Positions 1 to 13,796 of a DNA stretch of 64,000 bases are shown here, in pieces. The stretch lies in contig JAQFVV010000049.1 of assembly GCA_028023455.1 (NCBI GenBank), forward strand, positions 7,222,855 to 7,286,854. The letters run 5' to 3'. The notes under the pieces were generated by a model, which worked only from the letters and a program-made list of their open reading frames with translations, was not told the DNA's origin and did not search any database. This stretch comes from Epiperipatus broadwayi (Eukaryota > Onychophora > Udeonychophora > Euonychophora > Peripatidae). Position 1 is the stretch's first letter. Every line of letters starts with the position of its first letter. The position numbers and the translations under genes are program-made.

Positions 1-1062
1 TTATTAACTGTTTAAAACTTCAACTTTCCATCTGAAATTAGAAAAATCTGCTAATACATTTTTGTACCCATACTGCAATTGGTGCTAGTCAGGCTTTTGC
101 TTGGAAGTAAACTATATAAATAGTGTTTGACTTACCATATGTTCTGTTGCATAGACTTTTTTTTCAGATTGGAAGTTATAGTAAAATATATAATAATCAA
201 ATATAAGCATTCATTACATAGTTTTAATATTGAGTACTTGTTGTTACAGTCTTAAAGCTTCATTAACATTGTTATTAGGACATTATTCAGAAAGATGTAA
301 TCTTTGCTCTACTTACATCTGATTACTCTATTTATCAAAGCAAACCCTATGTCCTTTGAGGTAGAAGACTTAAACAATAGTTACAAAGGAATTTGTATTT
401 ATAAATTAATTATTTTCTCAAATAACTATTAAATGAATAAAGTCATAAACAACCATAATGAAATCATAATGAGTGCACTAATTAGTAATATAGAAATCCA
501 ATGGACATTTTGTCATGAAGTGAACAATAAGGCAAAGATAACATTAAATATTATAAATTTTGAACTTTCAATTTGTTTACATAAATATAATTGGAGACTA
601 TCACAATGATAATGGTTTAATGTTTTCAATGTAATCATGTGACCCAAATAAAAAGCTTCAAGCAAATATAATAAATGAAGAATATAATTTAAACTCCTAA
701 TTTGAGAATCAATTCTTTAACTTTTGTATATACCATTCTTACCAATGAAATACTTAATTATATAGTTAGCATAATTATCTGTTCGAAATTTTATATTTAA
801 AAAGCAATTTAAATATAAGTATTAAACACTTTCATGGCTAAAGATATAAACAAAGGAATAAGTGAAGAATTTCCATATAATAGAGAAAAATGACTAGCAA
901 TGATGTTGCTAGATAACAGTCAATTAGAATTGATACTGAATGACATGTTGGATGTTTTATTCTAGTTACTATATTGAAATTCTTCACATATTTTTTGTTT
1001 ATGTCTTAATTATTTAACATAAAAGTGTTAAATCTTTAAGTATTATTTGTAAAACTATAACA
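1..1062. other. AT-rich intergenic DNA, nothing recognised
   Basis: No ORF of note, no transposon terminus and no RNA gene seen on either strand. The sequence is unstructured AT-rich DNA with short A and T runs. Confidence 0.6.
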
Positions 1063-3430
1063 GAAATATTCCTGTTAATGTATTTCAAACTAAAAAGATA
1101 ATTACAGTATATTACTGATGCTTTCAAATAGAGAATCAATTACTGTTCATTAGTTTTCTTCTCACATCTATCTAGGTAAAGATAAAAATAAAAGAGCTGA
1201 AAAACAAAGATATCTTCAATAACTTCTCTTAGAGAACAATACAAAATAATGCAATACACCCTAGGGTTGCCAATTTCTGATTGATATGACTTATAAGTAG
1301 ATTTTTTTATAATCAGATTATCCTTATGTTAAGAATAACTAAATATCTATTTCTAGCCAATTATTACATGGCTAATTAAGTTAGATGTGGACCACTACAT
1401 CTGAAATATGTGAATCTGAATAACAATCTGAGACTAAAAATTTAAATTGTTATTCAGCAGGATTTAAACTTAAATCTTACACATGAAAGGCAAAACTCTG
1501 TGCTATGATGTTCTCCAATATCTTTTGATTTTATATGTTTACAAGATGCTTAATTTACTGTTTCCACATAAATTTGAATTATAATGTCATTAATTATTAA
1601 CTTAAAAGTAAAAAATTAGCTTCATCTCTTATACTAGATATGTTTTATAATGTAACTCATGAGGTATACAAAGAATCTAAGGATCCATTCCCTATGTTAG
1701 AATATTTTACTTTTTAGCATATCCTATCATCATCATTTCCTATGCTTACACAAGCTGACACTACTGTATGGAGAGTCTGTGACCTTTAGCATAAATGATA
1801 AGGCTATGTTGTAACTAAAACAAATTAGATTATATAATTTCGATTTTTTTCTGTAGTTATTTATTATCATAGCAGTTTACTTAATATTCCACAATTCCCA
1901 TATTAAAAATTAGTGAACTACAGTTGGAATTTTTATCAATGATGGAAACTCTAATTATTAAAAAAAAATAGCATGCATATTTGGAAAAGAATTTTCTGAC
2001 AAGAACATAGAAAGTGTAGTGAAGCTATTTTCAATAGGGTTTCTTTTTTTTTTTTTTTTTGAGACGATAGCTCAGTAATAAAATAGCCTAACTAAGAGAA
2101 CAAAAGATTTTGGATAGATTTCTGATTGAAACAATACTTTTTAAAAAATCATATTTATTTTTTTTTTAAAAAAAAGCTAACATTCATTCTATTTTTTTTA
2201 AATTAATTTGAGCTGCTATAAAAATAAAAATATGTGCAAGTCTTTTTTTCTTCATTTTATTAACAGATAAAAAAAGTTAGATAACAAGAACACAATTGCA
2301 TTTTATTGAAAATAAGTTGACTGACCAAAAAAGTAGTTTTTTGTGAATTTCTTAGGTTGTGAGTTTAATCACTAACTGAGTAAAATGGAACAAAAAGCAA
2401 AAAAAAACTATTTTATTTATTTCCGATTGACTAGTTACTGTAACAAAAATTTTAAAATTACTCTCACTCTTGGAAGAGATCTCTGGATTTGTGTGTTATC
2501 TTGCTAAACTTAACATCTCCATTTTAAGCTTTGAATTCTTTTAATATATATTAGAACCAATATAAATAGATTAATGTATTAATTTAAACATTGTATGTAA
2601 TAACAAACCAAAATTTGTAAAAAAAAAATAAAATATTAAAATTATAGTCTGAATTAATGAATATACAAAACAAACTGCAGGAGCATTATGTTTTAATTTT
2701 AATTCAAGTGTAATGAACCAGATAAAACTGTATTATGTGTCCTTAGAAATACAGTTTTTAAATTATCAGAAATAAATAGATCCAATATGAGTAATGCACT
2801 AACCATGTGTGAATTTAAATTTGCACATTCACTCATAAATAGATAGATAAGTAAGCAGCTAAATAGTGGGATAACATTTAATTTAGACAGATATATACAT
2901 ACATGGATACATATAGATAGATAGATGGATAGATGAATGAACAGATAGATAAATAGATACAATAATAGGATTTATCCAATTGTCACTGATTCAGTAGAAC
3001 CAATATATCTTTTTTTTATTTTGTTCTGTGAACTGGTTGTTAAAATAGCATTTGTGATAAGAATTGTTTCTAAGCTGGAGTGTTCAAGCAGCTTCCTAAT
3101 GTAGAAATCATAAATTTCCATTGTTTTATTCTTTTTTAATGTTCATTTATACAACAGAATATTCTAGCATGGGTAGTAATGTTCATTCCATCCATAAGCG
3201 GAAAAAGTTAGATGGAACTATGCTTGTAATATTTATTTGCTCATTTCATAAAACTCATTAAACTTTTGATGAAATACTACATTTTTATTTCATCATGTTT
3301 GTTACTTCAGTAATCAAACATATAACATAGATAGAAAAACTGCTAAAGAATTAGGAGGTGACACACTGTGACTTATTTCAGCTCTGTGTTATATCTTAAA
3401 TTAACACAAAATATTATGAATGTGCTTGTG
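1063..3430 (+). other. Locus whose segments recur inside a MITE at 8.3-9.3 kb
   Basis: Three collinear blocks of this stretch (about 1064-1085, 2017-2177 and 2858-3430) are found again, joined end to end, at about 8381-9119. The copy here has no terminal inverted repeats at either edge, so this version looks like the source, or like another copy of the source. Between the blocks it holds an 18-base T run at about 2043-2060 and an imperfect GATA/GACA tract at about 2880-2960. A short fragment at about 1762-1788 resembles the MITE terminus (ACTACTGTATGGAGAGT). An 87-codon frame on the minus strand (2699-2962) is read through the GATA tract and is not a gene. Confidence 0.7.
2884..2962. repeat. 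Imperfect GATA/GACA microsatellite
   Basis: Interrupted GATA units mixed with GACA, GATG and CATA variants. The matching block in the second copy is at about 8578-8652, with different unit changes, as expected for a microsatellite that has drifted since duplication. Confidence 0.85.
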
Positions 3431-4140
3431 TTCTACAACAATAAAAACAATAGGAAATTAGAATCAATGACCCAATAGAAATATAAGATTTCAAAGATTG
3501 TCATATCACCCATTTCAGAAAACATGGAAGAATGTTCTTTCAGGTTAAAATCCTTTTGTTCGTATGTACGTAGTAATTAATATGTTTTTATCACAACTTT
3601 TCCATGACAAACAGACTTGTTATACACATTTATTATATCATATTTAATTTGCATATCATATGACATTTATTAATTCAGCAAAAAAAATTTCTCTAGTATC
3701 AATAAAATGAGGAAAATGTATATTTGACTGTTGTTTATCAATAGTATAAGAATAGTGCTTTGTTAATAAAAGTTTATGAAATGACCACATATCGACAGAA
3801 CCAGTAAAAATATTCAAATATACAAGCACATCTTCATTCCTATTCTATAATATATTAAAATTAAACATTTAAAAAAATTGTTACAATAGCCCTTCAAAAG
3901 ATGACAAAGTAATAATTTGACAGATTTTTTTTCAATAGGAAACCCAAATCAGAATCTGTTATATCATAATTGGCCTTGGATGGTACATAAGAGTCAAAAT
4001 CACATGTATTCCAACTGCAAGAAAGTACAACTTCAATTATTGAAATAAAAAACGATAACTCTAAAATATAAATAATCTTCCTGAATGTGTGACTATGCAA
4101 TAATATAATATTTTAAAAGAAAAATATGATGAACTGTTAA
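3431..4140. other. AT-rich intergenic DNA, nothing recognised
   Basis: No recognisable coding frame or repeat terminus. It leads directly into the hAT remnant, so the 5' end of that transposon probably lies here, but I could not identify a terminal inverted repeat. Confidence 0.5.
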
Positions 4141-4149
4141 ATTTTAACA

Positions 4150-6310
4150 CAAAGTTAGGTTGCGAGTATTGTGGAAAATGTGACTTTATATAAAAAAAAC
4201 TGTTTGTTCATGTATCAAAAGAATGAAAATGTTTTCAGATGAAGACACCAAGGAAAAATAAAGAGGTACAACAAGCTTCTTTAAAAAGAAAAAAAGAATA
4301 TTTTTATCAAAATCTAATAACATTTGAAACGAGAAATTAAAACAATGTGAGCAGTATTAAATAACAAAAGTAATAGATAAATATTTTCATTTAAGCGCTA
4401 TTTGTAGAATATTTAATACATGTTTACAGACTGGCAAAAAGTTAGAAACTGTTTTTATACATAGAAGATAAGATAAAAGTGCAAATTAAAAATGGGTTAT
4501 ATATAGAAATAACATTACATGCTTACAAAACTGCTGTGAAAGCAGTTGTTTCCATTGCAAAGGAAATTAAAAAAGAAATATTTAATAAAATTATTGAAAA
4601 TAATATGAAAATATGTTTGATAATTGATGAAACTTCAATGATATCTTGCAAACTGGTAATTATACTTTTAAGCCAATAAACATCACATGCTCACTATTTC
4701 TTATTCTTGCTCTTAACTGTTATTAAAACAGGCAAAACCCTCTATACCTATTGCCATCCAGTGCAAGACAGAGTTATCAATGGGTGCCAGAAAGGCTTGA
4801 GCATAAAATCCCCATCTAGTGCCTGCTCACTGATAAAAGCCACAAGCTAGAAACTAGTCTGGGGATATTGGATGAGTAGGCACTAGATGGGGATTTTATG
4901 CACAAGCCTTCTGGCATCCATTAATTATTCTGGCATGCACTAAATGCCAATACATATAGAGAGTTTTGCTTGTTTTAATTATGCTTTTCTTAAAAGTTAA
5001 GAATTCAGTTATATCACCAACAACTTTTGTTGAACTAGTTAGATGAATTGGAAAAATAAGATGCAAAGACAATATATTCTTCAGTTATGGAAAGTTTAAA
5101 TAATCTTGGGTTTACTAAGAACTACAAAAAAGAAAACTTAATAGGATTTTCTCTGATGGTACCAGTATTAGCTTTGGGAGAGAATATCTGAAGTGAGCAC
5201 TAAGATTGCAAAAAAGTTGCCAAACATAATAGTATGGCACTGTTTAAATCATGAATCTCTATTTTGTTTTACACAATTTTATAAAAAATAAATAAAACAA
5301 ATCATTTTAAAATATTTATTGATAAGTTATATACTATTTTTCATCAATCCAGTAAGAACCAAATTAAATTTTCTAAAATATCTGAACAATCTGGTATTAA
5401 AATTATGAAGATTGGTACAGTTTTGAGATCAAGATTGAACTGCATGTAGTTTTAGGTCAATCCTATCTGTGTGGAACACTTATCCAGTGCTACCTCATTA
5501 TTTTAAGAAAAAGTACTTAGATACGACTGCCCATCTTAAAAGAATATATTTTATAAATGATTTGGCATTGATGACTAACATGTTAATTTAAATATCTATT
5601 CTTTCAAATGCATTGCAAGCAAAAAATATAGACCTAATAAAGGCTGAAAAACTCATGATAAAATCTATTAAAGCATTTCAATAACTTGAAAAGGAAAAGG
5701 GTCTATAAGAAAAAAAAGTTAATGATTTAATTACTTCACAAATCTTCAAAATACAAAATTTGTAGAAAATTTTTGCTTTGTTGGGCTTCCTTGGGAAAGG
5801 CTTTTAGAAAGCATAACAAATTTGAAAAAATACTAATGCATTGTGAACATTTAAAAGTAAGTTGCAGTCAATTTCAAGATAAGAATAAATTGCAATTTCT
5901 CATTTTTTTTGGAGCCAGAGTACTGGAATACTGAAGAAATACTAATTTCATGGAAAACAGCTAAAAATAATTGTTTGTATTTAATGTCATTTTTAATTAC
6001 CACATTGATATTAATGATTATTGAAATTTCATGGAAAATGTTTAAAAAAATCCCAGAATTATGCAATTCCTGAAAGTTTTTATAGAGTTAAAAATGTTGT
6101 CAGAACAATTGCGATAAGTTCAGTGGAAGTGGAAAGGCGTTACCAAAATAAACATAATATGTTCAGAGAAGGGAAGTCACTTAACTGTTTTTAATATATA
6201 AAATACAATAACTTTTAGTTTAATTACCCCATCTCTTTAAAAATGGATTCAACCTCTCAGTGAAAAGATGGTTAAGAATAAATCACTCAGCCGATAATAC
6301 TCAGATAAAA
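4150..6310 (+). pseudogene. Decayed hAT transposase (KIAA1586/ZMYM-like group), split by a MITE
   Basis: A transposase of the hAT superfamily, which cuts and pastes DNA with an RNase H-like DDE domain. Conserved pieces appear in the right order on the + strand, in shifting frames. A KLGCEYCGKC zinc-knuckle-like start lies at 4152. An ORF at 4479-4679 contains EIFNKIIENNMKICLIIDET, the block around the first catalytic Asp. After the MITE come SPTTFVELVR (about 5017), SDGTSISFGRE (5152) and TKIAKKLPNIIVWHCLNHE (5199), the family's SDG and WHCxxH signatures. A helical block follows (5481-5690, YPVLPHYFKKKY, then KAEKLM). The C-terminal hATC dimerisation segment reads AISSVEVERRYQ (6112), then VKRWLRINHSADNTQ (about 6260). 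Stops and frameshifts occur throughout, so it is dead. Family assignment rests on motif memory; the superfamily is secure, the subgroup less so. I did not find convincing TIRs or an 8-bp target duplication. Confidence 0.8.
4722..4979. mobile_element. Palindromic MITE inserted in the hAT pseudogene
   Basis: A near-perfect palindrome. The left arm starts ATTAAAACAGGCAAAACC and the right arm ends GGTTTTGCTTGTTTTAAT-like. The arms share CTCTATA, GCCA-TTTAGTGCA and the CATAAAATCCCCATCTAGTG block on opposite strands. It has no coding capacity. It sits between two parts of the hAT reading region (IIDET before, SPTTFVELV after), so it inserted after the hAT copy arrived. Related copies lie at 8318-9275 and 55378-55484, with fragments at about 1762 and 36429. 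The superfamily of its mobilising transposase is not evident from the sequence. Confidence 0.85.
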
Positions 6311-6585
6311 GAAAAAAAAAATGCAAACAAGGGTGTTAATAAGGAATATGAAAGTATCTTAAATAGCAGTTTTGTTTTTTGACAAATATTATTTAATATT
6401 TTTTCATAACTATTTTAAAACTCCTATTGGACTTCTTTTATTGTTCTTATTTAAGTATTAACTGCATAAAATAATAAACTATCTTTGGGTATATCATTTT
6501 ATATATATTTAAAACAGGTAATAGGGCAGTGAACTGGTTGTTAACTTATTTAAATTCCACCATTGGATAAAAGGGTGTTGGATGG
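6311..6585. other. Short spacer between hAT remnant and microsatellite
   Basis: AT-rich. It contains GTGAACTGGTTGTTAA (about 6531), a 16-base word also present at about 3029 and 8721. This may be a piece of a transposon terminus, but I cannot assign it. Confidence 0.4.
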
Positions 6586-7022
<437 letters not shown>

Positions 7023-8317
7023 GATAGGTAAATAATGATTGTGTAAAAGCAAGTACTTTGCTAGAGAAATACATGTTTAATCACACAAATTATTTTGTTG
7101 TGTTCCCAATATGAGTTTCATATTCTTGTAAGCTATCATCCAATGATAAAAAATGTCAAACTGACATTTCTCAATACACATATTAATCAAAAAACCTTCT
7201 GATTATTTAGGTAAGATAGAGGTTTAACTACCTGAGTTTATATTTGATTATGAATAGATCCAAATTTGCAATCATGATGTTTAACCACTATGGCCCCAAT
7301 CTGTGAGTGATATTTCCAAATGCCTTAATTTTTAACTTGAACAAATAATCCTTTCAGTGACCTTTCAAATTACATCTCTATTTTGCAAAAAATCAAATTA
7401 GTTTCAATTTATCTCATGTAGTTATAATTTTGTACTCCCTTTCTCTTTAGCAGTAACACATACAAGTTGTAGCTAGGCAGCTGTAAATTTAATTTTTCTT
7501 TAGCAAAAGCAAAATTTATTTCATTATAATAACTGATTATATAAAAGCAAAGTAATTTATTTTTCTAGCTATATTTATAATTTTTTTAACTTAGGGGAAA
7601 TATGAATCACCAATTGTAATTGAAGTTCTTTATGAAGTATTATAACTATATCTTTCTTATTGCATTGCCAAATTTATACAATATTAAATCCTCTATGGTC
7701 TTTATTACTGTTTTACAATGCTTTAGAAGATTGTTGGAGCAATTGAAACTGTCATAGGGAGTTGTAATAAAAGTATTATAAAATACTAATAAAGTGCATA
7801 AATGATTTCATATTATATTGTAATTTAAGTTCATAAAATTGTATTGTAGTCATTGAAGATTAAATAGAAAGTTGAGCTAACACTCGCTTTAGGATTGGAA
7901 CTTGTTTTGATATCTTTTCACTGGTCAATACTTTATAAAAATATGGAAATCATAACAGGAATTTAGTGTTTAATTTGATTGGTAACATATACAGTGATTA
8001 AATATATCCATTTGCCATTTTTAATGTCTTTCAAATTTAAGGTAAACTTTTTTTCAATTAACAGAGGTGTTTAACCTATAGCCAAGTTAGGTGACCATTA
8101 GATGATAAATAAGTATTTAGATAGAAACTAAAACAAAAAGAGAAAATAATAAAACTTCTGGTGACTGTCCAACTATGGGAATGATAATTTATATTAGCAG
8201 ATACATTTTCTTTTGAAATTATACATGCTCTATTTTTTTTGTAGTGGCAATTTAATACAGATTTTTTTTAAAAAATGATATTCAGAAAAATAAATACCAA
8301 ACCATGCAAGTTGTTTA
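7023..8317. other. AT-rich intergenic DNA
   Basis: No coding signal. A sequence starting CAGAGGTGTTTAACC at 8062 resembles a hAT terminus. A possible partner at 9657 reads inward as CAGGGATGTCCAAACTT. The 8-bp flanks of the two do not match, so they are not called as one element. Confidence 0.5.
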
Positions 8318-9275
8318 CACAGAGACTAAACTCTCATACAGTAATGATACTCAGTGCAAGCCAGAGTAATCAATGGATGCAGAAATATTCCTGTTAATGT
8401 AGTGAAGCTATTTTCAATATATTTTTTTTGAGACGATAGCTCAGTAATAAAATAGCCTAACTAGAGAACAAAGATTTTGGATATATTTCTGATTGAAACA
8501 ATACTTTTTAAAAAATCATATTTGTTTTGTTCTTTTAAAAAAAAAAGCTGCTAAATAGTGGGATAACATTATATTTAGACAGATAGATAGATACATGGAT
8601 ACATATAGATAGATAGATGGATGGATGAATGAACAGATAGATAAATAGATACAATAGTAGGATTTATCCAATTGTCACTGATTCAGTAGAACCAATATAT
8701 CTTTTTTTTTATTTTGTTCAGTGAACTGGTTGTTAAAATAGCATTTGTGATAAGAATTGTTTCTAAGGTGGAGTGTTTGAGCAGCTGCCTAATGTAGAAA
8801 TCATAAATTTCCATTGTTGTACTCTTTTTTAATGTTCATTTATACAACAGAATATTCTAGCAAGGGTAGTAATGTTCATTCTATCCATAAGTGAAAAATG
8901 TTAGATGGAACTATGCTTGCAATATTTATTTACTCATTTCATAAAACTCATTAAACTTGATAAAATACTACATTTTTATTTCATCATATTTGTTACTTCA
9001 GTAATCAAACATATAATATAGATAAAAAAAACTGACAAAGAATCAGGTGACACACTGTGATTTATTTCAGCTATGTGTTATATCTTAAATTAATACAAAA
9101 TATTATGAATGTGCTTGTGGCTTTCATCAGTGAGAAGTCACAAGATAGAAACTAGTCTGGGAATATCAAATGAGTAGGCACAAGATAGGCATTTTATGCA
9201 CAAACATTCCTGCATCCATTGATTATTCTGGCTTGCACTGAATGGTACTACTGTATGGAGAGTTTAGTCTCTGTG
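8318..9275. mobile_element. MITE carrying joined fragments of nearby DNA
   Basis: Terminal inverted repeats of about 65 bp (left CACAGAGACTAAACTCTC, right ends GAGTTTAGTCTCTGTG-like) flanked by TTA on both sides, a likely 3-bp target duplication. The right sub-terminal part (9120-9275) matches the MITE at 4722-4979. Most of the left sub-terminal part is replaced by a 740-bp cargo (about 8381-9119). The cargo consists of three collinear pieces of the 1.06-3.43 kb locus fused at short matching words. It has no ORF. The cargo differs from its source by scattered substitutions and by the length of the simple repeats. Confidence 0.85.
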
Positions 9276-9997
9276 TTAAAAGAATATGCTTATGTGCTAA
9301 TGTCAATTTTTTGTGGCAGTGTACTCTTGTTAATCATTATATCCAACAATTAAGTTTGTAAAATCAAAACAGTGAGTACAATTGATGAATAAACACCTCA
9401 GATACTATTCGGTGCTTCATTAACAAATTGTATGCCAAATTTTAACATACAATCATATGAGAATAATAAATAATTTTATTGATTTTGTTCACATTTATTA
9501 ATTTTGTCATGATTTTTTGTAAATGTATAAATTGTATGAGTAAAAAAATTATATGTCAAATATTTGTTTCTGTTGAATATTCAAAAATTTAGTTGCGCTT
9601 GAATATATCTTAGTTTTAACATGTGGGTATTACAAAAATAAAGTTTGGACATCCCTGATTTATAGTGTGATTCCAGTTGAAATAAGTAAAAATAAACACT
9701 ATTGGTTTGTCAATTATTAAGACAGAATTGTAATTACCAACCTGCTAGTAAGCAATTATCCATTAAATTCTTCTCCATCATAGGTTCTTTATGGAATGAT
9801 AATGGAAAACTTTTGGGCTAATATTATTTTTTCATAGTTGCTTTTCCAGGTTAACTGAAACTTTCTCTTTATTATTTTTAGCTATAAAATAAAATTAAAA
9901 AAAAGCTAACAGTTATGTCGACTATAAAATAAAAGTTTCTAGCATCATTTCACAGAAAAACAGTGATGATAGAATAATACAGCCAAGCAATTAACGC

Positions 9998-10050
9998 TTG
10001 GTGGTCTTGGTTTACAATTATTCTTCTTTGTTCGAATCTAACCAAAAATA
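9998..10050 (+). repeat. Degraded tRNA-like SINE fragment
   Basis: ACGCTTGGTGGTCTTGG resembles the start and box A of the tRNA-like head at 54652-54741 (minus). It is followed by GTTCGAATC, a box B core. The spacing between the boxes is shorter than in a tRNA, so this would be a deleted copy. Confidence 0.3.
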
Positions 10051-11867
10051 GCTAAATACACATTTATAGATAATAATTAGATGTTTAACTAAATTAGTTA
10101 TGGCACATTTACATTAAAAAAATATATAAATTGGCTTTTTACGAGTCTTTACTTTTGTAGTTACAAATGTAAGTAATTTACTTGTCAAAGACAAATTTAT
10201 TATTCACAATTCTTAGTAATATAGCCATCACAATTATTCATTTAACATTGGTTGATAAATGAATATCTGAGTTATTATTATATTTAAAATTAAAAAGAAT
10301 GGAATAATTTTGAAGTCTCACTAGCCAGCAATTGGAAAACCCACGAGTAATGCCTTCTTCTCTTTTACTAATACATTATGAGGATCTGTGAAAATGCCAT
10401 CGTGCTGTAAGAAAAAAAAACTTTTACCTTTTTAATAATAATCATCATTTATAATTAAATAACAATTTGCTATTTTTTTCCTTCTATAAATTAGTTTTAT
10501 CCGATGTTTAATGTTATTATTTAATGATAAAAGAAATTTATTCATTATGTTTCACAATTTATTACCTACTAATGAGCTCTTAGGTTGCATTTATAAATGT
10601 GTGTGAGCATGCTTAAAACTTTAGGAAGCAGACTCACTTAGGATAGCCAAGAGTGCTTTCACCTGTTCTTTTTTTTTTGTACACAATTTGGAGAAGTTCT
10701 TAGAATTTATATGAATTGTTTGTTTTGGAAAATTTCAAGTAATGGGATTTTTTTTTTTGCTAATGGGAATTTCACTTAAGAAATATATTCAAGAATTGTA
10801 AAGTGGCACTATTGAACAAAATGTTTAGGAAAATAAACTCTTCAAGAGTCTATTAAAAGCCTTAGATTACATTTTGAAGGCAGCTGTTTGGTAATAGAAC
10901 ACATATCTTGGCTTAAATCTTGCTTTCTTTACAAACTTTCATTGGCCATTAAAACTTTCTTCATGAATACATTTAGTAAAAAAGTTTGTTTTTTTTTGTG
11001 CCAATTTAAAAAAAAAAAATGTTCTAAAATATTAAACTGATTTATATATATATAATAAAACAAAACACTTGAAAATAATTCTACAATATTCAAAATACTA
11101 ATATATAAATTTAAAAAAGCCACTGTATATAAAAAATCTCTCTAATAGTTCTTTGTAGAGAGAATAATGAAAAAAAGCAGGACTCATTACATTAATCAGT
11201 TACAGGATGATCAGGATTTGAGTATTTTTTAGCTAAGAATAATTAGATAATCATTTATCAATCTATATTGGATGATTGCGAGATCTTGAGATTTTTTTTT
11301 TCAAGAACTTTGAAGCTTTTTTTCAAAGAACTCTCCCATAGCCAACCCAATTATCAATCCACCATTGATAGATAAATATTTGGATATCTAGATAATCTTA
11401 ACTACAAGATAAATTAAAATATACAAACTGCTCCAGCTATTATCACTTGGAAATTGCAAATCTAGTAAATACTGACTTCTTCCCTGTTCTTTTAGGTGGC
11501 TGTAAGGTAGGCATTTACCCTGTAAGAAGCAGTTATTTTTTAAAAAGGCTGGTTAACTATTTTTTTTTAGCTATCATTGAATTAGATGGGATTATGTGTC
11601 ACCTATTTAAAAATAATATTTTAAGCTTGATTAGAAGCTGAAGTGTTTGCAATACTTTACCCTTAATTCAAATCCGAATCAAAGATTATAGCTTACTAAG
11701 AGTGTTCTACTATTTTACTATATTATATATATATGTGTGTATACTATTTTACTTAATGATTTATAATAATTAAGTATAAAATTCAATTTATTTGTTTTTT
11801 TATATGCATAATTAAAAAAAGAAGTGGAAATATTAAAAACAATATGGGAGATTTTAAAGATGTAAAT

Positions 11868-11929
11868 AAACTTAGTTATGTTTTAAATAAATGGATGTAA
11901 ACTTAGTTATGTTTTAAATAAATGAAATG
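11868..11929 (+). repeat. 31-bp tandem duplication
   Basis: The block containing TAAACTTAGTTATG and TTTTAAATAAATG occurs twice in immediate succession. A simple local duplication with no coding sense. Confidence 0.8.
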
Positions 11930-13796
11930 AGAACATAACATCAACAATATTAAAAGGATTTAAAAAAGTATATTTATTAAAAATAATTATGAGGTAGATA
12001 AAATAGAGTGACATATGTACTTAAAGGAAAATAAGATTTGTAAAAGAAAAAGTAAATTAATTATAATTTCTATCCAGAATATAATTGTATGTGTGCTGGG
12101 GGAGGAGAGAATGAAGTAATAATATATAGACTGAAATATATAAAGGAAAAAAGAAATTTATATATATATAATAAATAAGTAATTTCCACAAAAGTAAGCA
12201 GATAACAATTATGGCAGCAAAATTAAGCATAAAACCATATTTATTAACTACTAAGCCAGGCTTTTGATACCTAGAATATTTAATAATTATACCTATTTCA
12301 TCTTTCACACTTTGAAATAAAGTATATAAAATCTGCTTATTAAAAACAAGATTTAAGCTTACTTTCATTTGTGCCTGCTGAAGTATTGTGTTTCCCTGAA
12401 ATTGATCTTTTGAATGCCTTTCTTTAGAAATCACATTTCAAAAATTGGTTATAAGAAAATATGCTTTATTTAATTAATGAGATATAGAAGGCACTTAATA
12501 TCTCTCATTCCCAAAATTAAATGCAAAGAAATTATAAAAAATAGTATGGAAAAGATTATAGAATACGTGAAAAAACAAAATTAAAAATTAGGCAGAATTA
12601 GAAAAGTTTTCTAGTTTAGTAATTAAGACTTGTCCTTTTGAAGATAACTTTGGGTAATGATGATTTTATAAACAATAAAATAAGTAATTAGAGTTATATT
12701 CTAAAGTAATGGAGCTAACTTAATAACTAGATGGATTCATTATTTTGAAACATAACTCAAACTGTCAATGTTCATTGTTGTGATATTATTCTAATGTAAG
12801 ATGTCAAAAAATCATTAAAGGCATAACAATAACTAGTAAAACACCAGAAGGATCAAAGACTATTTAAAACTTCTAAAAACAATCTTCTATCCAATAAGAT
12901 ATACATATATTTTTAATATTAAATAGTATTTGAATTTATCACTATCATTGAAATTTGTACTGCAAATATTTAATTGTGTATATAAAAAGTATAGTAAATA
13001 ATCAAATAGGTTATTGATCAGAAGCTCATAAGAAGTTTGGGCAGTTGCAGGATCTATGAAATTTGAATTTCAGTTTGACACTCTACTATTCCACTAATCC
13101 ACACCTGCTATATACTGAGTAAACAAATAAAAACCCTTTAAATAGACCATTGCAGATTAAAGCTCTCCCAAACATTGTGCATAGATGATGAAGAATAAAG
13201 AAAAAGGCATAACTAACTAGGCTTGTCAATTGCAAGATACTGATGTTTTGAGCAATTTTCATTTTTGTTTTACTATTTAACTATAGTTATAATCTTGTGG
13301 AAAGAAATTAATCTTCACACATGCACTATTGGTGTTAACTTTTATCTCCTTCATGTGTCTACAAGTATTTTAAAAGCATAAGTGTAACACTTGTGTTTAG
13401 AGCTTATTTTTATATAAAGCAACTCTTATTGACCATGCTTAAATAAGAACTTGGGTTTATTATCAGCCTGATATTTCAAATGACAAATTATTTGTACAAA
13501 TATAATTTATATATCATAAAGAAGAGAAAGTTTCTCATTTTTAAATACCTTCAATTTTTGAATTATATTATTTTAAATAGATGTAAATAAATAATTTAGT
13601 GATGTATATAATTGTAATCTTGTTGATGGAAGTTAATCTTCACACTTGCACTCTTGATATTATATTTATGTGCACTCACCTTTATGCTAACCAATATTGG
13701 ATGATTAACTGGATTATTTATGAATCAGCTACCTAAAAAGAAAACTTTAAAGACTGATTTATTTTTACCAAAAAAAAAAAAAACAATTGTTATTTA

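Larger units (their letters stand above)
9276..13786. other. AT-rich intergenic DNA with minor repeats
   Basis: No recognisable gene. Visible items: the possible hAT-like end at about 9630-9657; a degraded tRNA-like fragment near 9998-10045 (GGTGGTCT ... GTTCGAATC); a tandem duplication at about 11870-11930; and a region at 13010-13100 that shares CAGAAGCTCATAAGAAGTTTG with a copy at 24247. Frames at 10929-11123, 11447-11641 and 12057-12434 match nothing I know. Confidence 0.5.

Noticed and set aside
8062-9657. One hAT non-autonomous element from CAGAGGTGTTTAACC to ACATCCCTG
   Set aside because: Both ends look hAT-like, but the 8-bp flanks (TCAATTAA and ATTTATAG) differ and the interior is a different MITE.
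12057-12434. 125-codon minus-strand frame with hydrophobic C-terminal half
   Set aside because: Longest non-repeat frame, but no recognisable motif, hydrophobicity explained by AT-rich codons, and no splice or promoter context.
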